DNA of 64,000 bases from Tubiluchus corallicola (lineage: Eukaryota > Priapulida > Priapulimorpha > Priapulimorphida > Tubiluchidae): assembly GCA_030141605.1 (NCBI GenBank), contig JAQGDQ010000154.1, positions 307,501 through 371,500 of the forward strand, written 5' to 3'. Below, in pieces: positions 48,101 to 58,200 of this stretch (its first letter is position 1; every line of letters starts with the position of its first letter). A program made the translations under genes and the position numbers. Under the pieces are notes generated by a model. The model worked only from the letters and a program-made list of their open reading frames with translations, had not been told where the DNA came from and searched no databases.

Positions 48101-49083
48101 TTTCACAGTTCCAGCAATTGATGATGATTGTGAAAGGGTCAAAGGTTAAGTACTAGACAACGCATTTCTGTACACTTGATAATTCCTTGCAGCCTGTGCT
48201 ATTGTAATAGTAGCTATTTTAATGATTGAGCCTGTAGGCGGCGCCACTTGCAGTTATTTAGTGAAGTAAAAAATCCCTCGGTAAAGAATTAAAAAAATGT
48301 GCATTGCTTTTATTCAGGTCAAATTAATCTACTAGATGTTAGCCACTATGAATTTTTCCATGTAATAATGTGTGCAGAGTTACACAGCACAGAAAATTCC
48401 ACGTAATACAAATAGCATAGAACCGAAAATATGGCAATTGAACAATAAGCCTGTTCACAGTTCCAGCGATTGATGATGATGATCATAGACTGGTCCAAGT
48501 CTAATTGTACCAGACAACGCATTTGACACTGTACACTTGACAATCCACAAGCTATATATGTAATAGTAACAGTTTTAACATCTAGCTAGAACCTTATCTA
48601 GTTCTTTTTTTCTTGTTTCGAAGTAAGATCCTACTAGTAAATCACTGTATGCACAGACTAATGCATAATTAGGAAAAGTGCATGTAAAAAAGTTGAAGTT
48701 GCAGACGGCTTTGCTTTACCCACATGTCACGTGACGGTTGTAGTTTAGACGCGTTGCTGTGGTACACTTAACCTTTGACCTACAGTAATTGTGCGAGGAC
48801 AGAGAGAAACTGTGAAAAAGCTTATTGTGCAGTGCCAATCACATGCATTAGTTTATAGTGTCATAACTGATTTATGCTTTTAAAGATGCATACAGTGGAG
48901 AATATAAGTTCATTGCTAGTTGACGTTTACAAACGTACATTTGTTTTTAAAGTTTTTTTCGTATTTTTTTAGCTCTTGAGGTATAACCCAAATGAAAGGC
49001 TGGGATCTGGCATTAATGGAGTGGAGGACATTAGGGCACATCCTTTCTTTAGTGGACTCGACTGGTCAAAGATGAATAAGTAA
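30188..49083 (+). CDS. RPS6KC1: PX-MIT-pseudokinase, ribosomal protein S6 kinase delta-1 type
   Basis: Thirteen exons: 30188-30286, 31745-31780, 34422-34545, 35773-35888, 36796-36986, 37730-38547, 39957-40078, 42131-42295, 43603-45021, 46003-46130, 46452-46534, 47726-47821, 48973-49083. They give about 1168 residues (human 1066). The PX domain (about 12-125: [45 protein letters not shown]) binds phosphoinositides on endosomes. An acidic/Ser-rich linker leads to an MIT domain (about 420-495) ending in [19 protein letters not shown]. The kinase-like N-lobe ([17 protein letters not shown]...FVMK) is separated by a long Ser/Asp-rich insert from the C-lobe ([53 protein letters not shown]). The glycine loop is degenerate and DFG is replaced, so it is a predicted pseudokinase, as in vertebrates. 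Exon 9 needs a one-base shift near 44563-44568. Human RPS6KC1 binds sphingosine kinase 1 and peroxiredoxin 3 on endosomes. Confidence 0.95.
31131..31633. mobile_element. 503-bp pogo/Tigger-like MITE
   Basis: The left end CAGTCATACCTCCGTTTTCG and the right end (CAGTCATTCCTCCGTTGTCG on the minus strand) are inverted repeats. TA precedes the left end; the right flank is TG, presumably mutated. Sub-terminal AAAACCGATTT-type motifs also pair. No transposase remains. It lies in RPS6KC1 intron 1, just before exon 2. Confidence 0.75.
32122..34348. repeat. 67-bp minisatellite, 33 full copies
   Basis: The unit starts CAAGACTGCATTATACAGAG and continues AAGTGGTAGCCCCTATTTAT, TTACAATRGCATATGCTAGG and AAARCYT. 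Starts fall at 32122 plus multiples of 67 with no length change, giving 33 units plus a 16-bp partial unit at 34333. Copies differ by a handful of recurrent transitions: A/G in TAGCATATG, AAAACCT/AAAACTT/AAAGCTT, and AAATGG in copies 1 and 7. Order of variants suggests higher-order blocks of about five or six units. Stops occur in all frames. It lies in RPS6KC1 intron 2, ending about 70 bp before exon 3. Confidence 0.98.
34828..34845. repeat. (TA)n microsatellite
   Basis: A short pure TA run of about 18 bp lies in RPS6KC1 intron 3. Confidence 0.85.
35218..35705. repeat. Tandem repeat, unit about 124 bp, four copies
   Basis: The landmark GTTAAACTACACAGAC recurs at 35301, 35425, 35549 and 35672, so the unit is 123-124 bp. 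Other shared parts are ATTCATTAGGAAC, AGAATTA..GT.ACATCTT and GAACCCTAG. Copies 2 and 3 are the most alike. The array lies in RPS6KC1 intron 3 and ends about 65 bp before exon 4. No coding potential. Confidence 0.93.
37030..37053. repeat. (TTA)n microsatellite
   Basis: A run of about eight TTA triplets lies in RPS6KC1 intron 5. Confidence 0.9.
43014..43322. mobile_element. 309-bp pogo/Tigger-like MITE
   Basis: The left end CAGTCAACCCTCGTTAAACC and the right end (CAGTCGACCCTCGTTAAACC on the minus strand) are near-perfect inverted repeats flanked by TA on both sides. GTCCGGTTTAA motifs lie sub-terminally on both arms. It has no coding capacity and lies in RPS6KC1 intron 8. Confidence 0.9.
45044..45462. 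mobile_element. hAT-like MITE with 8-bp target-site duplication
   Basis: CAGTTAAG at 45036-45043 is repeated exactly at 45463-45470. Between them lie imperfect terminal inverted repeats: CAGGGCCAGAACTAG on the left and CGGGGGCGGAACTAG (minus strand) on the right. G-runs on the left and C-runs on the right extend the pairing. An 8-bp duplication and this TIR type fit the hAT superfamily. No transposase. It lies in RPS6KC1 intron 9, 22 bp after the donor. Confidence 0.88.
46517..46736. repeat. 110-bp tandem duplication over the RPS6KC1 exon 11 donor
   Basis: Copies start at 46517 and 46627 and begin GAATTGCTTACTGGAAGGGT or GAATTACTTACTGGAAGGGT. Each contains the last 18 bases of exon 11, the GTAAGC donor and about 90 bases of intron. 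The first donor (after 46534) is in the conserved context; the second is a decoy 110 bp downstream. Confidence 0.95.
47283..47690 (+). repeat. Dispersed repeat shared with 62025-62415, copy 1
   Basis: Shared blocks with the copy 15 kb downstream, in the same orientation, include TTTAAATCCAGTA, CTATTGGAGTTTGAAAAT, ACTAGTTTCTAGCCAGAAAA, GCTAGAATATAAAAGTCC and TAGTTTTAACTATGCC. No protein match or terminal repeat was seen. It lies in RPS6KC1 intron 11, ending just before exon 12. Confidence 0.8.
48091..48235 (+). mobile_element. CAATAAGC-type MITE, truncated copy
   Basis: It starts CAATAAGCCTTTTCACAGTT and follows the left half of the full copy at 48443 (CCAGCAATTGATGATGAT, TCAAAGGTTAAGT, GACAACGCATTTCTGTACAC). 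Similarity fades near 48235, and the right end is missing. It lies in RPS6KC1 intron 12. Confidence 0.75.
48443..48827. mobile_element. CAATAAGC-type MITE, full copy
   Basis: The left end CAATAAGCCTGTTCACAGTT and the right end (CAATAAGCTTTTTCACAGTT on the minus strand) are inverted repeats enclosing 385 bp. The interior matches 17312-17706. The TIR sequence does not match the CAGT-type elements elsewhere in the window, so this is a separate family. No clear target-site duplication. Confidence 0.85.
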
Positions 49084-52000
49084 AGTCGGCTAATTAGTCC
49101 AGGTCATTTGAGATGTGCTAATAACTATTGAGTGCAATCGATTTCTGTGTGATTCAGTCATTAATGATTAATGTTGTGTATTATAAACGTGTAAAACGTA
49201 TTGACTTTTTGTGATTAGATGAACAGCTTTCACTGCTCGTGTTAAATCACGGAATTTTATTAAATTGTGTTAATTTTATCACCTGTACTTTCACAATTTT
49301 CACATATCAGCCAATGTAAATTTTTTAGTAGTGAGCCGTGTCTTTGTTTTTTATAAAATGTCATTTAATTTTGCAAAAACTTGTTGTGCTCTGAAGTTTA
49401 AACTGCACTTCAGAGCAAAATAGTAAGTATCAAATTTCTTTTTCACCATTAATTTGGTAGTAAAATAATTACAATGAGTGTACAAATTAAAATAGAACAT
49501 TAATGCAATGATAAAATGCTTTATTTAAAGAAAAATGCAGATGAGCTAAAACAGACATTAGATTATTTTAGTGAAGCCTGTATTATAAAAAGTTCTGTAA
49601 TGCTTCAACAACATGATCGTTTAATCTCCGGTGTGTTGCCATGGAAAGGAAAGCCAGCAAAGATACTTATCAATTTTCTGGAAATTTGTTCGGGCCAGAT
49701 TAAACAAGATTAGGTTTTAGAATAACACGAACTGATAAATGAGGAAAGACTGCAATTTAGGATAAATAAGATCAGTGACTGCACACTGCTGAATTTGTAA
49801 CAGTCTGTGAACGACGTCTCGCTTTAGAATTACGTTTTATTTCTGTTTGTAGTGCAATTGATAAAAATGACAATAATTCAGATTTGGGAACTACATAGGT
49901 AGACGAGAACAATGATCAGCAAAACCCGGAAGACTTTTGTTGTGTACATTTCCTGAAGTCACACCGAATTCTGATTGGCATTAATTAAATTCAGGCAAGT
50001 CAATTAATTAGTCCAAACTAGAGTTTTTAAATGTAAGTATTTCGGGTTATTAGAAATAGCAAAAGTTTAGTTGCTAAGAACAATTAAAAAACACATTTTA
50101 TTCACTAAACTGCTAGTGTGGCAGTTTATCTCTCATGATAAATTTTATTTTTTTATTATATGCGAAGTGCAGCCAGCTTTTGTAAATTGTAACTTTTATT
50201 CACAGGTGCATGGATAATTATGAAAGGGCTTAAACTTTATTTTAATTATGCATTTTAATGTAGGAAAATTTGCTGTTGAAACTCAGCTGATTGTAATGAA
50301 AGTTGTTGCTAATGAAGGAAGTGTGTTTTTATTGATTTATTTACTCCAGTAAACATTCAGGTAGTCCAGTTGGAATTCATTATCATTGTTGCTGGTAGAA
50401 TTATCTAAATGCTGATGAGATTAAACGCTGCCGTGCCAGTGGCTTATTTTTCATTGCATATCGTGTAAATGATGTCAAGATTATGTCTTTTCAAAGTATA
50501 CTCACACCTCCGTTTGCCGGGCAAAAGCGGAGACGTCGGTCCGAATTTCCCGATACTAAGCTAATACAGTAGGTGCCGTTTATTAGACTCACGGTAATGT
50601 AGAATCAATCGTTTAATTGTCTTAAAAACGTCTACTACACGTCGTTCCTATGCAAAAGTATGTAAAAACTGTCTGCAATTGACTCAAATTCCTACGTGAC
50701 GTAAACGAAGTGACAGCCTGCCAACTAGAGGTCAACTCGCGAAACAACGGACTGTGTCTGTAGTATGTAGTAGGACTTTTTAACAGTCTAGATTTTGTCC
50801 GATTCTTCTGATATCCGTAAAAGCGAGGTCCGGCAAACCGAGATATGAGCATACATAGTAGCCATAACGTATACAATACGAGGTATGCACAGCACAGAAT
50901 TCTAACTGTGGGCGTTTGTTGTGAATAGCAGGGTGTTCTTAAACAAAGCATACTTGCAGTTATTTTGTTTCCATTGGGTAGATCATACCTTGAGCCTGCT
51001 TATTTAACAATGCAGTTAATGAGAGACATTTGTTGATATTTATTGTCGCCATATTTATTGATGCTGTATAAATTAACACCGATATGTTTTGTTAAAAAAA
51101 TGTACAGAAACTAAATGTAATGCAGTTTTATTTCATAAAACAAATTGTCATGTTAGTGTCATCACATATCCTGGTACAAAACATGTATATACAGAGTACA
51201 AAAACAAACTTGGCAGCTTGCATAAACAAAGCGTGCATTATTTGCACACATGTATTAGATAAATATTGGATAAAAAAGCCTCTTTTACATACAAAGCAAA
51301 TATTTATATTACAGTTAGGCCACAGGTCGAGTTCCAAAATTACAAATTTACCGACCAAATTTGATGACCAACATTATAATATGTGAAAAGATTCCTATAT
51401 CTTGAAATAAAATGGCAACGAATAAAATAAACGAAATCAATAAAAAACTAATTCACATTATATAAATTCACAAGCCCACCAAGCTGAGTAAAGCATACAA
51501 ATATTGTGCAACATATAAGCACACACAATTCAGTTGGTTGTCGCATGCAGCAAAAGCACTGTAATCAACCCAAAAATGAGCAGATAGTACAAACAAAACA
51601 AAATCTCAATAGTATAATAATACATCTGCATATTCAGATGAAAAAAGCAATAAAAATTAAAAACTTACGTAATCAAATTATAATCTTGGCAGGAAATTCG
51701 TGAAAACACTCAAAATTAAATAAGTACTATGGATACTTATAAAAAAGTTAAATTTCCATTATGTTGGCACAACAATGTTTGGCAAGATTTCCCCAAACAA
51801 TTGGAGAGATATTTTGAAAGTAGGTTAAAAAATTTAAAAACCTGGCACGTAATTTTGTTGTTGAGAGTCAGTATGCATATGAAGATTTGTTCATAAGTAT
51901 AAAACAGCAATCATAATGAGCAAGGTAGAAAGGCTAAAAATTTTTGTTCTGAAGCAAGATAAAAATATTTTTCTGGTAAACAAAAAAACTAAAACTAAAA

Positions 52001-52263
52001 GCGTTCTGCTGTTAACACAATTGCTAAAACATTCAGCGAGAGGAAAGCAATGAACAAATCTACTTTTAACTGAGTTTCAAATAAAAATAATTTAAATTTT
52101 GGCCGTAGTACATTCTGATTGTAAAATACAAAAATAAGACAGTAAAAAATTGAAATCAACAAGCAAAGAAAATTTCTCAGTAAGGTACTCATAAATAAGA
52201 GAAATCACAGTATGCTTTTACATAATTTAGGCCATATCTAAATTTAGGATATGGAAAAAAATC
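49084..52263. other. Convergent intergenic region
   Basis: It lies between the RPS6KC1 stop (plus) and the transporter stop (minus) and should contain both 3' UTRs. AATAAA on the minus strand occurs at 51127-51132, a possible end for the transporter mRNA. A MITE lies at about 50499-50851. The rest is AT-rich with no supported exon or RNA gene. Confidence 0.55.
50499..50851. mobile_element. About 350-bp MITE with CGGTTTGCCGG arms
   Basis: The left end reads CTCACACCTCCGTTTGCCGG and the right end, on the minus strand, CTCATATCTCGGTTTGCCGG. AAGCG and GATATCAG-type motifs continue inward. The arms resemble those of pogo/Tigger-type elements. Exact ends and target duplication are uncertain. Confidence 0.65.
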
Positions 52264-55200
52264 TCACACCATATCTTCTTTCTTAGGACTACTATCATCT
52301 AACTTTCCTCTGTTTACAACCGGATTCTGGGAGTACATAAAAGTTGCAGAAATAACAATGAAAATGGCCACAACCGTGAGAACGTCGATCGCAATGCCAA
52401 AAATCAGCCAACACAGAACGGCCGTAAACATCAGTTCCAGGGCACTCGCAAATGTTTTCAATATGGAGTTTAAATTTCGCAAGAAAAGGCTGGTCACAAT
52501 GCCAACTGCAGCCATATTCATAATTATACCGACAACTTTCGGCTTCAGCACGGAATCCAGTGCCTCGGGGGTGAAAGCTTTTACCAGTTGTCCCTGGTAT
52601 AACAGAATCATAGCATTACATAAGATGGAATTGACATACATGAACACATTCTGTAGCATAATAGGAACTTCTGCACCGGTATCTTTTAGTAGATATTCAT
52701 TGTAAACACCAGCAAAACAAGAACAAAACATCTGAAACACAAAAACAGTATTAACTTTTTTTATAAAAATTTCCCCAAACAAGGACAACAGTCTCTCACA
52801 ATAAATAGCTTCAGTAAAAAATGAAGGTATGAACACATACCTGGAGAAAGAGAATTCACATGACTAATTTGCTAGTGAAATAAGATGTCTGTTGATGATG
52901 CTGTTCTTGAATTGGGCGAGGTTACAGTTTCCAGGGCAACAATTTTCTAGTAGAAAATCCTATAGATAAATAGACCAAGGGAAAACTGGGCACATCAGCT
53001 ACTGTTCATCACTAAGAATGCCTAGGATAAGCCCACGAGAAGCTGGTGAAAATGGGCATTCTAAACAAACTGCTCGCATTTACAAACCAGTAAGTAGAGA
53101 TCCTGAGAGGATTTTCCACGAAAGTAGCAATAAAGGAGGCTCAATTTAGCAATCGGATTTGGTGAATAAGGGGCTGCAGGAGTGATCCTAAATCAACCTC
53201 AGTCAGACTGCCAATATGATTTTGCAATCGGGTGGGGTAAGATGACAAACTCAGGTAGCAGCCCAGATGTGACCGCAGTACTCAATGCTATGTCCATTTC
53301 ACGCCAGCCCAGATGTGACCGCAGTACTCAATGCTGTGTCCATTTCCTGCAAGCCAAGATGTGACTACAGTACTCAACGCCATGTCCATTTCACGCCAGC
53401 CAAGATGTGACCGTAGTACTCAATACTATGTCCATTTCATGCCAGCCAAGATGTGACTGCAGTACTTAATACTATGTCCATTTCACGCCAGCCAAGATGT
53501 GACTACAGTACTCAATACTATGTCCATTTCACGCCAGCCAAGATGTGACTACAGTACTCAATACTATGTCCATTTCACACCAGCCAAGATGTGACTACAG
53601 TACTCAATGCTATGTCCATTTCATGCCAGCCAAAATGTTACTGCAGTAGTCAGCGCTATGTCCATTTCACGCCAGCCAAAATGTTACTGCAGTAGTCAGT
53701 GCTATGTCGATTTGACGCCAGCCCAGATGTGACTGCAGTACTCAATGCAATGTCCATTTCACGCCAGCCAAGATGTGACTGCAGTAGTCAATGCTATGTC
53801 CATTTGATGCCAGTCCAGATGTGACTGCAGTACTCAGTGCTATGTCCATTAGGTGCCAGCCCAGATGTGATTGCAGTACTAAATGCTATGTCCAATTGCA
53901 AACAACGAATATAGCTTCAGGAGTTAGATAATTATGAGCACAATAGAGATATCTCACTTATGTGCGACACATATTTTTCCATTCTTTACTGGTAAATCCA
54001 GGTCATCCTCGCTATTAATGAAAAAAGTCCACACAGTTAAGAAACAAAAAAAATCGACTTTTTGAGCCGCCGCTGTGGTTTATACCCACATGGAAAAATA
54101 AAGAAGAAAAAAGGAAAAAATCACATCAAATTACTAATTCTAATTTAACCTGAAATGTTCTAGTTTGATCTATGTGATTTTTTCTGTTCTTTCGCCTTTT
54201 CACAAACCACATTAGTGGCTTGAAGCATCGTGTTTCTTCTTTGTTTCTTAACTGTCTGGGCTTTTTTATTAATTGCCATTATTCTTCTCATTAAGAATTT
54301 TAACTAAAAGTAGTTGTGTGTTATATTCTAGCAGTGTTTTATTGTAGTATAATGTAACTGAAACATTTCCGGACAATCACCGGATAATGCTAGTATACAG
54401 CTGTGCCAGCTAATGAAGTATGCAGCTACTAATGTGACAACAGGGAGTAGTAAATGTGTAGATTCCCGTATATACTGCTAACATGGGTAATAATATCATT
54501 AAATTACACAGCACATTACTTGGCAATGTGCCTAACTGTAAAATGAAGCCAGATATTCTGTCAGTTTTCAACCCTGTGTAATTCATACAGAATGCGCATA
54601 GAAAAAATGTCACTTTGCAACCAAGACTTTGAAGTTCAATTCACAAAAAGTTAGCATGCACTTTTCCCGAGTGTATAAACAAGTGCATAGTTTGCATTGG
54701 AAGTGCTTTTTCTGTGCATAAATTCTATTAAATTTCTAATAACAACAATGACAAAAAGTGACCAACAATAAGAAACTGGCAAAAGCATCATGTAAGTTGT
54801 ATTTACATTTTGAACATTTGAAATCACTTTTTAAACTTCTGAAGTCACCTTTTACACTTCTGAAGTCACTTTTTACATTGCTGAAGTCACTTTTTGCATT
54901 TTTGTAGTTACTTTTTGCAATACCTAAGTCAGTTTTTGCATAACTTAAGTCCTTTTTTGCAATTCTTAAGTTACTTTTTGTATTTTTGAAGTAGAAAATG
55001 TGTAGCATGTCACTTAGTGATGCAAGTGCTCGCTTTAAAGACTGACCAAACTACTATGACAAAAAAATTCACAAAGCAACTGCTAAACTACCTAACTGAG
55101 AAGTTAAATATTTCAGTTAAGCTTAGCCAGGCTATGCGTATACTGTATCGGGTCTAAAAATACAGACATTATATCTAATGGACTTGCTAAATCTAGGAAC

Positions 55201-58200
55201 CTTGCTGAATGTTGACCTTAGTTGTTGTTGAAATCATCTAGACTGAACATTTCGACATTATGTACCTTAACAGCATTGTTTTATTATGCAGCCATGGCTT
55301 GTTGCTGAGCATCAGACATATTGGGTTCTCGATCTACCATCGGCAGGATCAATTAGGCTTCAAGATGCAAGAAACATGATACAGTGAGTCTCACTTAACG
55401 ACTCCCCGCTTAGTGACATTTCGTTTTAACGACACTAATTATTTGGTATAGACAGGCCACGACGATTCACTGCTTTCCCACATTTAGATAAAATTCTTCT
55501 TGGTAAAACGCAAGAGTTTTTCCGATAAACCTCTTTTCTGTTGCATCGTTAATTGCTGGGTACACTAGTAATATTAGTAACATTTAAATTAAAGAAACAT
55601 TGTAGAACTGTAACGAATAAACCATATGAAATGTTCAATGAGCCAAAGCTACTGTTTTTTGTCCTGCAAGATAACTGAATCTTTAAACATGGCAATCCTC
55701 AGTGGTTTACTCAACGCTGCAAGCATATGAACGCTTTTACACTATTGATTTTTGCTCCTGGAATGCAATTGAATGCTTTTACATTGTTTCTTATGGCAAA
55801 CAACGTTTTATTTAGCGATGTTTCGCTTAACGACATGTTTTGCTGGAACGCATTAGCGTCGTTAAGCGAGGACTCACTGTAAATGATTGACAACTTGACT
55901 ACTCATAGTGACACATGCGGGCTTCTTTGAATACTGATGTTTTTAACTAAAATAATTCACTTTCTTCTACTGAAAATTAAAACTTTTATTACCTTACTCA
56001 TTCCATTTCAGGTAAAACAGTTGACTTTATGCTATACTTTTTAATTCAATAACAGAGAATTGTTAAAATCCTTGGTGGAAATAAACAAACGTTAGAATAC
56101 ACAACTCTCAGAAATACATTTATCAATGAGACTATTCCAGCAAGGCAATAAAACTAATGTAACAATAGATTTGTATACCTGTACGATTATCAGAAAAAGG
56201 TGAACATTGACAAACGACTTTTCAGACTTTTCCGATTCAAATTTGGCTTCCTTAATTATGCAGCCAATGGTTAGCAGCATCAATGATAACCACTGTTTCC
56301 GATTTAGTTGCTTTTTGAAAAGAATCTGCAAGAAAAATGAAGTCTGTAGCTTACAAGCTTTGGCTTCTGCGTCCTCTGCATCACAAGTAATGATATTGCT
56401 GTATTTTTTTATCACTGACCATGTGTATTGCTTGAGATGGGTGGAATAAGCCACTATAAACTATATTCAGGGATTCAAGTCTAATCGCAAACAAAGCAAA
56501 AACATCATCAATGTTACAAGCAGCGCAATTTATTTGGAATGTTTTGATCAGTTTACCAACCATCTTCAGTCATTCTGAGCTTAACCCACTCCAAGAGTAC
56601 GTGAATGCATTTGTGCTTAGTTGTGCACTCTCAAACCACAAAAAGATTTATGTGGGCACACATTCATTAAAAGAAAAACTCTGTAAAAGAGGAAAGTCGA
56701 GTTTTTAAAAATTCAAGATGGCCACCATGACCATTTTTATGACGACTCCTTTAGTACATAATACAGAAAATATTTATACTGCATAAACAACAAAATGCAA
56801 TTTATGCTGCTATCAGTAAGAAAGAAATATGGTTATTTGTAGTATTAACAAAATGGCCTCCAAACAAGATGGCAGTGAAACTGCTTAAGAAATATGATTA
56901 TTCGTAGCATCAACAAAATGGAATCTAAACAAGATGGCTGCAAAACTACTTACTAACTTACGTTATGTTCTATCGTTTGTTTAAACATATCAATTTTAAT
57001 GTGTACATACAACTGAAAGGTTAGCTCTTTCAGAACTCACTCATCCATTCATTTAAAGAAATTGCTGAAAATTAATTCACTAGTTTCACTTGTCCAACAA
57101 ATTTACAAATCACAAATAGGTACCTACCTGAAAGACAATACCCGTGACAACAACACGAAACTGCAGTAAGAGGAAGTATGTCGTTGGATCATAAGCTGCC
57201 AAGTTGGTGAACTGCAAATTGTTATACACACAGTAGAGAGAAGCTGGTACAAAATACAGCAGGAATACTAAAAAATAAATAAATCATTATAAAATATAAA
57301 AAAGTAAATGTAAAGTACGAAGGAACGAAACAGAATTGTGTGTTTATTTCACAATTATCTGACAAATGTGTAAATTAAGATACTAAATAACTAACTAATT
57401 ATTGTAAAATGCATTAAAGAAACAATAATTATGACATTTCCAAAAATTCTTTCTAACGACACGCTGAGACTAGCAAGTTTTCTATTGCGAGTTTTCTATC
57501 GTGAGTTTTTTCTCGGACAGCAAACTCACTGTGAAGTATTTTGCAAATTACAGTCAGCTAGAAACTGCAAACTCCCCGACAGTTGCTGCAAGTTACTGTC
57601 TAGTGTGAACACCTCGATGAGCTTCCAGTGAATAGAGAAGGAGCGGGAGCTTATGCTAACTGTTAGAGAGTAACTCGCAGCAAGTTTCTAGTCTGAACAG
57701 GCTTGCAAATTACTTAGTAAGTAGAACGCAATTGCAATACTTAATTAAAAAAACTGTATTACTCGGTGTAAGAATATTTGAAAATAACCCATATGCTACT
57801 CCCAGTACCTACGCCTGGGGCCAGTTAAGGATTCACTTAACCAGCTAACCGGTTAATGTTTTTATCAGTTGACCGATTAATGAGATCTAGGCAACATCAG
57901 GGGTCCTCTGCAATTTGCTAACTAGATCATTGGATCATACTAGAACAAGAAATTTACAAACAAACAATTCAAGTGAAAGTTTAGAGGAATGTGTTTAAGA
58001 GTGAAACTTTTATACATAGAAAATCTGCATAAAAAGTGAAAAATCTCTGTTTATAAGGATGCTGTGTATTGTTGAACTAAGCATAAAACTTTCGTACACA
58101 GAAACGCGGTGTATAATCCTTGTCACCAAAAGCGAGAATAATACTGTCTGCATAAGATGTGTGTATGTGTGTGTGTGTGTATATCATATAAGCAAAGCAA

